This document shows, one piece after another, positions 24,661 through 32,309 of a DNA stretch of 41,035 nt (position 1 is its first letter; the number at the start of each line of letters is the position of its first letter). Location of the stretch: contig DGTD01000109.1 in assembly GCA_002396385.1 (NCBI GenBank), forward strand, positions 1-41,035. Reading direction: 5' to 3'. Source of the DNA: Bacteroidales bacterium UBA4345. GTDB lineage: Bacteria; Bacteroidota; Bacteroidia; Bacteroidales; Paludibacteraceae. The position numbers and the translations under genes were made by a program. A model generated the notes under the pieces. It saw only the letters and a program-made list of their open reading frames with translations. It did no database searches and was not told the DNA's origin.

Positions 24661-25974
24661 ATGAGAAAGTATTGTTTTTCTTTGCTAGTACTATCATCTC
24701 TGTTCTTGTACTCTTGTCAAGATAAAGAAGAATGTACTTCAATCAAGTCGCAACCAAAGGCTTCAACAGCCTCTTGCAACATCAAGGCTCTTTATTCCAG
24801 CAACCACAAAATCAAACAAAACGAGGCCGAACAGTACGCTATCGACGCGTTGACTGCTGCCAACAAAAATGGTTTGAAAAGTGGCAAAGCACTCAAAGTT
24901 GGGAAAGTAGAGGCTTTCATTACCAGCAACTCACTCCGTTTCAACCTTGCTAGTTCCATTTCCGACACACTCGCATATATTGTTAACTTTGCCGATAGTG
25001 CCGGTTTTGCTTATGTTGCCGCCGACGACCGTGTCGTTTATCCTGTACTTGCGTTCTTTGAAAACACCAATATCGACAAACAGACTATTAGTTCTAAGCC
25101 AGAGCTAGCTTATATGATTGAAAGGACGAACAACTACATCGCCAACGCTATCAACTCATTCGAAGAGAACAAAGACGCATTCCTGGCTCAAGTTGAGAAA
25201 GCCGAAAAAGAGGGTTCTTTCAGCAAGTTACAACTCCGTGCTTCTAGCTCTTCTACCATCACCGACGTAATGACACCACTCATCACTACCACTTGGGGAC
25301 AGGGTTCATACTATAACGGAGAATGCGGACAGTGTACCACTCCTGGCTGTACGAACAAAGCCGTCACCGGCTGTGCCGCGACCGCATTCTCGCAGATTCT
25401 TAATGTGTTCAGATATCCTGCTGTTATCAATGGTACTACCATCAGTTGGAACACCATTAACAGTACCTCTACTTCTTCTGTCGCACAAATGGTTAGAAAA
25501 AAGAACACTGCCATTCTTATGAAGAACGTCGCTATCGCTCTTGGTACTGACTTTCATTGTGGCGCACATGGCGGCAGCGGTGCTAATCCAGAAATGGTCA
25601 CCTACTGGAGTAACAATAATGGATTTGTCGCTCAATCGTCTGAATACGATTGGACCAACGTTAAAAACTTCATGAGAAGTTACAACAAGCCTGTATTTAT
25701 TTATGGTTATGCGACTGAAGGAGGACACGGTTGGGCACAAGACGGATATCGTACTATGACGATCAACATTCCTATTGCCATCATTGGTAAAACTATCAAA
25801 CATAAGTTCAACATCGACTTTGTCCACAACAACTGGGGTTGGGAAGGCAATTGTAACGGGTACTTCATTAGCGGTTCTTTCGACACTCAGAACGCTCAGA
25901 GTTACGATAGCAACAGCCATTCTGCCAGCTATAATTTCGAATCTGGCGTACACGCTATTACCATCAGACGCTGA
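24661..25974 (+). CDS. Lipoprotein C10 (streptopain-like) cysteine peptidase
   Basis: A 437-residue protein. Signal peptide MRKYCFSLLVLSSLFLYS precedes Cys19 (lipobox LYSC). A Spi-like propeptide region follows (NEAEQYAIDALTAANKNG, ADSAGFAYVAADDRVVYPVLAF), then the catalytic domain: Cys238 in VTGCAATAFSQILNVFRYP, His356 in ATEGGHGWAQDGYR, and NWGW at 391-394. All expected catalytic features are present. Unlike the peptidase at 2754 it has no T9SS tail and is held by lipid. Codons differ from the minus-strand neighbours in being richer in AT at the 5' end. It has an exact-consensus promoter, a possible leader hairpin and a shared terminator. Confidence 0.9.
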   Translation: MRKYCFSLLVLSSLFLYSCQDKEECTSIKSQPKASTASCNIKALYSSNHKIKQNEAEQYAIDALTAANKNGLKSGKALKVGKVEAFITSNSLRFNLASSISDTLAYIVNFADSAGFAYVAADDRVVYPVLAFFENTNIDKQTISSKPELAYMIERTNNYIANAINSFEENKDAFLAQVEKAEKEGSFSKLQLRASSSSTITDVMTPLITTTWGQGSYYNGECGQCTTPGCTNKAVTGCAATAFSQILNVFRYPAVINGTTISWNTINSTSTSSVAQMVRKKNTAILMKNVAIALGTDFHCGAHGGSGANPEMVTYWSNNNGFVAQSSEYDWTNVKNFMRSYNKPVFIYGYATEGGHGWAQDGYRTMTINIPIAIIGKTIKHKFNIDFVHNNWGWEGNCNGYFISGSFDTQNAQSYDSNSHSASYNFESGVHAITIRR

Positions 25975-25990
25975 TCTCGCGCATTAAATG

Positions 25991-26042
25991 TAAAAAAAAG
26001 CCGGATGCGACAAGGCTCTTGCCTTTGCATCCGGCTTTCTCG
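25991..26042. terminator. Bidirectional terminator between the C10 gene and the defence-like operon
   Basis: AAAGCCGGATGC (25997-26008) pairs perfectly with GCATCCGGCTTT (26027-26038), with T-rich tracts on both sides. It ends both the plus-strand C10 gene and the minus-strand five-gene operon. Confidence 0.88.
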
Positions 26043-26071
26043 TTTGCAGATGTTTCCTTTTGACGTTTTTC

Positions 26072-27637
26072 TCACACCACTCTGTTTGCCATAAACTTCT
26101 TCCATTTCTTGCCAAAACCGAGGGTAAAGGCGTCTTGGTTTTTCAAGATCACCTCGCCCTTCTGCAAACCCGATATAGCCTCTTTCAATTCCTTGAACTC
26201 GTTGCCGTTCACACCGAACAGGTCTTTCAGCACGCCGTCGGCTATGGTCTGCTGTTTCATGATGAGCGGATATTGCGCATTGGCGTAGAAGTCGAAATAG
26301 TCGCTCTTGAAGTCGGCCATATTCTGGGTGGCGAGTATGATGCTCAACCCTTTGTTTCGTCCCTCGGCTATCAGGCGGCGCAGCGGCGCGTTGTCGAACG
26401 AGAGCATGTGGTGCGCCTCGTCAATGATGGAGAAGTGCCGAATCTGTATGCGTTCGTCGCTCATGGCCTGCTTTTCCAAGCGCTCGTAAATGTTGTTCAT
26501 CTTCGACATCAGAAAGTAGACGATGGCCTTGGCCAAAGGGCCGTTTTGCGGAAAACGGTCCAGTTTCACAATGTAGCTGCCATTCACCAGGTCTATCTGG
26601 TCCTTGTCGGCAAATATATGGCTTCGGACCAACTGGTTCAGCACCGAGGTGATGCTGTCTTCCTTGTCGTTATCGCCCAGTTGCCTGCGATATTCTTCCA
26701 GCAGCGTCTGGAACGTAATCGGCGCCCCATGGGTCTTTCTGTAGCACGCTATAATAGCCTCGCTCAGGCGGTTACTCATATTGGCGCTGATGTTAGTACG
26801 GTCAAGCGAGCAGAATGCTGTCGCCATCTCGGTCGAATAGAGGTTGATTTCGTTGACGGGTTGGTTGGTAAAGTCCTTGAACGGGGTCACCGGTATGGGT
26901 TTGCCCATAGGGTCGAGTATCGCACTGCGGTTCACCTCCAGCAGGCGCAACCATTGTGCGTTGGCCGGGTCGGAATACTCGCCTTTGTAGTCAAACAACA
27001 GGAAGTTGACCGGATAGCGGGTCTCGACGCTCAGCGCACGGAACTGGCTCATCAGCGCCATCAGCAGGTTGGTCTTGCCCGAGCCCGTGGCTCCAGCTAC
27101 CAGAATCTGCGAGTTGCTGATGCTACGGCTGTTAATGTCAATCACGGCATCCATATCGCCGTTGTAGTTCCCAACCACCAGGTTCAGTTTCGGTATCTCG
27201 CCAAAGGTAGAATGCGACGGCACTGCATGCAGCAACGCCTCCAAATGGTCGCCCTGCAGCAAGAAGTCTCTACCCCTGAGCATCTCATAAGCCAGAATAT
27301 GCGACAACAATATGTTGTCTTTCCAGTCTATCCCGTATGCGTTGTAGCGGAGTTTCAGCAGTGCGGAATAGAGCGATTTCTCTCGTGCAAAAAGCGTGGC
27401 ATAAATCTGGTTAGTCGAGTTCTTTATCTTTCTCACCGCCTCCATGTCCCGCTCTCCTTTTTGCGATAGCCCGGCCAACAGGCAGATACGCATAACGGCA
27501 TTGTTACTTATGTTCACCTGCAAATCTTCGGCCGCCTCTTTTCCTAAGTTTATCCGATTGTCTATTTTGTCGCGCAGTTCTTCCAAATCATCCATCAGAC
27601 GTTCGGCCTGCCTCAAATTATCGAATGATATTTCCAT
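26072..27637 (-). CDS. DndE-like domain fused to HerA/FtsK-type ATPase
   Basis: A 521-residue protein. Residues 1 to ~130 resemble DndE (INLGKEAAEDLQ ... ISNNAVMRICLLAGLSQKGE), a small helical DNA-binding protein of phosphorothioation systems. The remainder is a HerA/DUF87 translocase: Walker A GATGSGKT 182-189, LLFDYKGEY, Walker B IIDEAHH 404-410, AEGRNKGLSIILATQ 424-438 as sensor/arginine region. HerA-like motors pump or thread DNA and usually work as hexamers with a nuclease partner. Last gene of the five-gene operon, 9 bp after the DndD-like gene, with an AAGAAGG ribosome binding site. The HerA part is clear; the DndE assignment is by pattern and less sure. Confidence 0.8.
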   Translation of the reverse strand: MEISFDNLRQAERLMDDLEELRDKIDNRINLGKEAAEDLQVNISNNAVMRICLLAGLSQKGERDMEAVRKIKNSTNQIYATLFAREKSLYSALLKLRYNAYGIDWKDNILLSHILAYEMLRGRDFLLQGDHLEALLHAVPSHSTFGEIPKLNLVVGNYNGDMDAVIDINSRSISNSQILVAGATGSGKTNLLMALMSQFRALSVETRYPVNFLLFDYKGEYSDPANAQWLRLLEVNRSAILDPMGKPIPVTPFKDFTNQPVNEINLYSTEMATAFCSLDRTNISANMSNRLSEAIIACYRKTHGAPITFQTLLEEYRRQLGDNDKEDSITSVLNQLVRSHIFADKDQIDLVNGSYIVKLDRFPQNGPLAKAIVYFLMSKMNNIYERLEKQAMSDERIQIRHFSIIDEAHHMLSFDNAPLRRLIAEGRNKGLSIILATQNMADFKSDYFDFYANAQYPLIMKQQTIADGVLKDLFGVNGNEFKELKEAISGLQKGEVILKNQDAFTLGFGKKWKKFMANRVV

Positions 27638-27646
27638 AAGCCTTCT

Positions 27647-29647
27647 TTACTTTAATAATGTGCCGAAATAGCCCTCCACCACTTCGCTGCTCTGCGTCTC
27701 GGCACTGCGTTGCAAGGTGTAGTTTTTTGCGATAAACGGCTCCAGTTTCTCGTAGTCGCTGTCGGGCCGTATCTCGGTAGTGGTGCACAGCAGTATGGTC
27801 TGTTCGGCCAGGTCGGGGAAGTACTCCTCCATCAGGAAGTCGCGGCTTTTCTCCGAGAGCACGCCCATCACTGTGTCGATCATCACCGGCGGATTGTAGT
27901 CGCCCAGGCTGCGCAGCACTTTCAGCAGCACCTGTATGAAGATCTGTTTCGAAGCGGTGTTCAACTGCGAAAGGGCTATCGGGTTGCCCGCCTTGTGGTA
28001 CATCTTTATGTTGAAGTTCTCCATACTGTCGGCCAGCACCACCCGGTCTATCTGGCCCTCGTACGAAAGCAGCATACGGTTCAGCGCCTGTTGCATTTCC
28101 TGCTCGATGCGGGTTTTCTTGGTCTGCAACAGCTGGTCGGTCACCTTTCTGAAGAAATCTTCCAGTTTCACCAGGGTATCGTACTTCTTGTCGGGTTGTT
28201 GTTGCACCTGTATGTCGAAAGTGTTGATGCGCTTTTTCAGCACCTCAATCTGACCCTTCAGATCTTCTTCGGCCATTTTCAGCTGTTGCAGTTCCGCCTT
28301 CCAGCCGTCGTACTGGTTAATCAGGGCATCGTTGCCCTTTACCAGTGCTGTTTGCAAAGTTTCCTTCTGTTTCTGCAAGTCGGGCACCGATTCCAGCTCG
28401 GTATTGAGGCCCGGACGCAGGTTGTCGAGGGTGAGGAAGAGATTGGTAAAACTGCCCTTGGCACAGTCGGCAAGCGCCCGCACCTCGTCTTCGTCGAGAT
28501 AGGCGTACTCGTCGGCCGCCTCCTTGCTTTTCTGCACCGACATGATGTAGGCCGCCACATCGGCAGCTTTCACGCTGTCGGGCAGCAGTTGCAGTTCTTT
28601 CAGGTGCGCCACCGCCTTCTCTATAATCTCGTCCACCATCTGCTGTGTATAGGCACTGGCCCCGTTCTTGCGGGCCTGTTCCTTCACCTTCAGCAGGCGG
28701 TCTATCTCGTTGGCCATTTCAGCCGCCAGGTAGGGAATAGAGGCGTTCTTCTCGAACTCTTTTGTAAAGTTTTTGAGGCTTTCCTCATACTCCTTCGCCC
28801 TTTTCTGTATATCCTTTATCTGACCGTCTATCGCATCAATCTGCTGTTGCAGGTTCTGAGTCTCGGTAGCGCCGGCTTTTGCCGCCTCGTAGTTGTCTTT
28901 TTCTGCAATCAGCAGTTTGTTCAACCGTTCCTGGTCGGCAGCGTTGTCTACCAAATCCTTTTCTTTCCCTTTTTTCTGGCTGCAGAGTTGCTCATACTCT
29001 TGCGCCTCCTGTTCGGCCTCGAGGCGTTCTTTCGCCTTCTGCTGTTGTATGTTCTCAACCGCCTGCCGCAGTTGCTGGTACTTCTTGAAGCCCATCACAT
29101 TCTCCACATTGTCGCGAATCATAGCCGAGAAGACGCCGGCATCGAGCAGCTGGCTGCTCTTCATCGCATCGAACAGGAAGTAGCGGCTCAGTTCCTCGGG
29201 CAGATTGGCCTTAATGATTTTGTTGTTCTGTTCTTCGTTTTCAGCACGTTGGCTCGGCGGTGTAGCCGTACCATAACTGAAAGCGCAGCCATCCATGTTC
29301 AGGTAAACGCTTTCCAGCGGCCTGCGGGCGTCGTTCAGTTTGTAGGTGCGCCGCAGAACATATTTCTTCTCGCTACCCGCCACCCAGCCGGTGAAGACGA
29401 TTTCCAGCACTATTTCCGGTTTCTCGGAGGTCAGTGCACCTGCATTCAGCAGTTCCTGGAAGTGGTCGGCATTCTCAATCTTCAAGCCGTAAAGGGCTCC
29501 GTAAATAGCCTCGAACAGGGTCGTTTTACCACCGCCGTTCTCACCGCCTATCAAAATGATGGGGCGGTTGGGATCGGTAACCGACAGGTCGAGACAGAGG
29601 TCAAGATACGTCTTGTAGTTGTGTGCCTTAATCTGTTTAATCTGCAT
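27647..29647 (-). CDS. DndD-like SMC/Rad50-type ATPase
   Basis: A 666-residue ATPase with the Rad50/RecF split layout. Walker A GGENGGGKTT (34-43) follows the N-terminal MQIKQIKAHNYKTY, a pattern close to DndD. A long charged coiled-coil region spans roughly 185-530. The C-terminal half has LSQLNTASKQIFIQVLLKVL in place of a signature motif and Walker B-type VMIDTVMGVLSEKSR, then LCTTTEIRPDSDYEKL. In Dnd systems DndD supports DNA handling with DndC/DndE; here there is no DndB or DndC, so a motor or sensor role in defence is more likely than sulfur modification. 9 bp separate it from the genes on both sides. Confidence 0.82.
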   Translation of the reverse strand: MQIKQIKAHNYKTYLDLCLDLSVTDPNRPIILIGGENGGGKTTLFEAIYGALYGLKIENADHFQELLNAGALTSEKPEIVLEIVFTGWVAGSEKKYVLRRTYKLNDARRPLESVYLNMDGCAFSYGTATPPSQRAENEEQNNKIIKANLPEELSRYFLFDAMKSSQLLDAGVFSAMIRDNVENVMGFKKYQQLRQAVENIQQQKAKERLEAEQEAQEYEQLCSQKKGKEKDLVDNAADQERLNKLLIAEKDNYEAAKAGATETQNLQQQIDAIDGQIKDIQKRAKEYEESLKNFTKEFEKNASIPYLAAEMANEIDRLLKVKEQARKNGASAYTQQMVDEIIEKAVAHLKELQLLPDSVKAADVAAYIMSVQKSKEAADEYAYLDEDEVRALADCAKGSFTNLFLTLDNLRPGLNTELESVPDLQKQKETLQTALVKGNDALINQYDGWKAELQQLKMAEEDLKGQIEVLKKRINTFDIQVQQQPDKKYDTLVKLEDFFRKVTDQLLQTKKTRIEQEMQQALNRMLLSYEGQIDRVVLADSMENFNIKMYHKAGNPIALSQLNTASKQIFIQVLLKVLRSLGDYNPPVMIDTVMGVLSEKSRDFLMEEYFPDLAEQTILLCTTTEIRPDSDYEKLEPFIAKNYTLQRSAETQSSEVVEGYFGTLLK

Positions 29648-29656
29648 AAGCCCGCA

Positions 29657-29872
29657 TTATTTAATTTTCTTGATGGCGTTCCTTATCACGCCCTCCACCA
29701 CCTGTTCGCTCACCTCGGTCGAACTGACGCGCTTGGTGTGGTACTCTTTCAAGATGTCTTCCTTTATCCAGTCCATATTGAGCTTCGCCTCTTCGGCCAG
29801 CCGCTCTATTATCGCCATATCCTCCTTTCGGATGCCATAATTGACGAAGGTGTTGTCTATGCCTTTTGCCAT
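29657..29872 (-). CDS. 71-aa operon-associated small protein
   Basis: A 71-residue, charged, probably all-helical protein (MAKGIDNTFVNYGIRKEDMA ... EQVVEGVIRNAIKKIK). Its ribosome binding site (AGGAG and GAGG) lies within the last codons of the upstream helicase gene, and it starts 4 bp after that stop, so it is surely translated with the operon. I recall small proteins of this kind annotated as DNA-modification-system-associated, but know no defined function. It may bridge the modification/helicase half and the ATPase half. Confidence 0.75.
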   Translation of the reverse strand: MAKGIDNTFVNYGIRKEDMAIIERLAEEAKLNMDWIKEDILKEYHTKRVSSTEVSEQVVEGVIRNAIKKIK

Positions 29873-29876
29873 CCTC

Positions 29877-32306
29877 TCACTCTCCTTTCCTTATCCTATT
29901 AAATTCTAATAATTCCCAGCCGTTATGGTTGTCGGTGGTGTCGATGTGCAGTGGCGAGTAGTACCAATTGCCTTCGGTCTTTGCATCTTCTATAATGATA
30001 CCGCCCACCATACGGGTGTTTTTCTGTTGTGCCTTCATTATTATTTCTGTTTCTTTCTCATTTTGCCCCTCTGTCACAACCGGATTATTCCACTGGTTAA
30101 TGTAGTCGACCAGCGCATTGTGCTTTTCGGGTGCGTCTACATCGCTGCCGGCGGTCTTGGTGTCGAACAGACAGATGGTCGACACGCCCTTGTCGTCGGG
30201 CTGGGTGCAGACGATGAAGTCGACGTAGAAGGCGTGCACCTCGCCTTTCTGGTTGGTATACGGCACGGCAAAGTGCTGTTTGCCGTTATCGCCGTTCTTG
30301 TACCACCACATCACATTGTCGTCGCTGTCGAGCAGGCGGGCGAAACGGTACTCGGGGTACGAGGCGTCGGCGTCTTCAAAGAAGGGCTCTAGCGCATGGT
30401 GCCTTATCTCATTCTCGCGGCTAATGTGCTGCTTCAGGTTGTAGATGCGGTGTTGTGGCAGTTGCCACTCGAAATCGACCACCTTTATGTTGTTTTCCGG
30501 GTCTTTTCCACTCTCATGCAGCATTTTCTCGAAATCGGCAACCGCCTCGTCGACGATGGCGGCAAACTTACCCTGGTTCCGGCTGTGCAGCAACACCTTT
30601 ATGGACTCGTCTTCTATAAAGCCGAAGAACTCCTCCATTATGTTGATGAGTGCCGTGCGCAGTATGCCCACACTGTCGGCGGGCGCCAGATGTCCGACGT
30701 GCTGCCGGCAGAACCGCAGCAGCAGTGCCCGCAGTTCGCCCTGCGTCACCGCCATTCGCTCGGTGTCGGCCACTGTTATGATACCCTCTTCGTCAGACAA
30801 CTGCGTGTTGCTCGGAATGGTGACGAATATGCGCTTCACGTCCATCAAGAAACCGCGTTGTTCCGCTTTCTGCCGGTTTTTGGCGTACACATCATCGGCG
30901 GCATCCGAATCTGTACTACCTCTGTCGTCGTCAGGAAGCGGGAGCACTCCCTTGGTGCCAAACCACTTCTCGCTACCGAACTTTCTCCGGAGTATACCGT
31001 TTATCTTGCTGGAAAGACGGTTACGCAGCAGTCGGCGGTCAATAAAGATGCTGGGCAGTTGCAGGTCGGGCACTTCCAGACGGCGGTGTGCCACTATGGT
31101 GCTCAGGTAGTCCATATCGTCGGCCGCCACCTGCACCACTTCGGCACTCAGGTTGGTGTAGACGAAACCTACGTTCAGGTCTGGTTGCGTGTAGTGCCTC
31201 AGTTCCGGCATACGCAGTATGCGCCCCACCGTCTGGGTGGTGAAGGTCACATCCTTCATTTCGCGGAAGATGAGCAGCACGTGCGCCCGCGGACAGTCCC
31301 AACCCAGGGCGATGGCCTGCTTGAAGAGCAGTACCTCGCAGAGGCTGTCTTTCTGCTCCAGGCCTTCCTTGTTCTCCTTCTCGTTACTCAGCCACACGGC
31401 CAGGCGGCCGTTGTCGGTCGTGATGTCGCATTCCGCCCTCAGGTAGGTTTCCACCTCGGCTTTCAGGGTCCGTTCTTCTGCGTTCAGGCTCTCCTTGGTG
31501 TCGTTGGGCAGCTGGATGAGCAGGAGCGGATTCACCGCGCTGCCTTCCCTGCGGTATAGCTCGGCCAACTCGTTGCGACGCTCCAACGCCTGCTTCAGCA
31601 GGCTCTGGTTCATGGTCAGGCCGCTTTCTACGTTGTTTTTAACGGCCGGATTGAGGCAGACCGACTGTTTGATCATCTCTTCGGCTATCACGTCGCTCCG
31701 CTGTATGACGACTATATCGTCGAACGAGCTTTTCGGTGTGGCCGAAATGCGCACCTCCAGCGCAGGGTTAATCAGCCGCAGCGCATTGTCGCTCTGGTTT
31801 TTATAGTTCGAAGCGAAGTAGTGCTCCTCGTCTATCATCGCAACAATGGTCAGGTTGTTGCCGGCGCTCGTTTGGTGCACCAGCTGCCCCAAAGTGCGGT
31901 TGGTCTCGTTGTCGCGTATCAAGATGGCGTTGTCTTTGTTGATGCTCTGCCAGTTGAGGAACAGCACATCGTTGGCTTTCAGCCCCTCGCTGGGGTTCAC
32001 GTCGTTCCACATCACGGGGTGCAGGCCGCGGCTATCGGCAAAGTAGTTGAGCACCGACTGGAAACTCTGCAGGTGCAGCATGTTGGGCGACAGCCAGATG
32101 AAGGCAAACTGCCCGTAGGGTGAGCCCTCTTGCCGGGCATAAGCCGCCAGCTCGTCCATAAAGGCGCTGGCCATCACCGTTTTGCCCGAGCCCGTAGGGG
32201 CCTTGAATCCGAGTTTCTTCCTTTTCTGTCCGGAATTGAGCAGTTTGACGGCCTTTTTCTTCAGTTCGTCCACGGCCTCGCGTTGGTAGTTCTTCAGTGT
32301 CAGCAT
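29877..32306 (-). CDS. Type III Res-like DEAD/DEAH helicase with C-terminal nuclease motif
   Basis: An 809-residue superfamily 2 protein. Motif I is APTGSGKT (36-43), motif II DEEH (159-162), motif III ISATP, and motif VI QTVGRILRMP. Near 690-717 the sequence YVDFIV ... ICLFDTKTAG fits the D ... D/E-x-K core of a PD-(D/E)xK nuclease, with the upstream EYRFA as extra acidic position. It is somewhat shorter than common type III Res subunits. It should pair with the Mod protein encoded 3 bp upstream to translocate on and cut unmodified DNA. GAGGAATAAG before the ATG is a clear ribosome binding site. Confidence 0.88.
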   Translation of the reverse strand: MLTLKNYQREAVDELKKKAVKLLNSGQKRKKLGFKAPTGSGKTVMASAFMDELAAYARQEGSPYGQFAFIWLSPNMLHLQSFQSVLNYFADSRGLHPVMWNDVNPSEGLKANDVLFLNWQSINKDNAILIRDNETNRTLGQLVHQTSAGNNLTIVAMIDEEHYFASNYKNQSDNALRLINPALEVRISATPKSSFDDIVVIQRSDVIAEEMIKQSVCLNPAVKNNVESGLTMNQSLLKQALERRNELAELYRREGSAVNPLLLIQLPNDTKESLNAEERTLKAEVETYLRAECDITTDNGRLAVWLSNEKENKEGLEQKDSLCEVLLFKQAIALGWDCPRAHVLLIFREMKDVTFTTQTVGRILRMPELRHYTQPDLNVGFVYTNLSAEVVQVAADDMDYLSTIVAHRRLEVPDLQLPSIFIDRRLLRNRLSSKINGILRRKFGSEKWFGTKGVLPLPDDDRGSTDSDAADDVYAKNRQKAEQRGFLMDVKRIFVTIPSNTQLSDEEGIITVADTERMAVTQGELRALLLRFCRQHVGHLAPADSVGILRTALINIMEEFFGFIEDESIKVLLHSRNQGKFAAIVDEAVADFEKMLHESGKDPENNIKVVDFEWQLPQHRIYNLKQHISRENEIRHHALEPFFEDADASYPEYRFARLLDSDDNVMWWYKNGDNGKQHFAVPYTNQKGEVHAFYVDFIVCTQPDDKGVSTICLFDTKTAGSDVDAPEKHNALVDYINQWNNPVVTEGQNEKETEIIMKAQQKNTRMVGGIIIEDAKTEGNWYYSPLHIDTTDNHNGWELLEFNRIRKGE

Positions 32307-32309
32307 AAC

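Noticed and set aside
26072..29647. Phosphorothioate (Dnd) DNA modification system
   Set aside because: Only DndD- and DndE-like parts are present. The sulfur-transfer protein DndC and DndB are absent, and a methyltransferase supplies the modification in this operon.
27710..29902. 730-codon plus-strand open frame opposite the DndD-like gene (also 26060-27469 and 30396-31559 on the same strand)
   Set aside because: They mirror genes with strong motifs on the minus strand, show no recognisable domains, are rich in His/Leu/Val/Gln runs typical of reverse reading, and cross gene boundaries. They result from biased codon use of the real genes.
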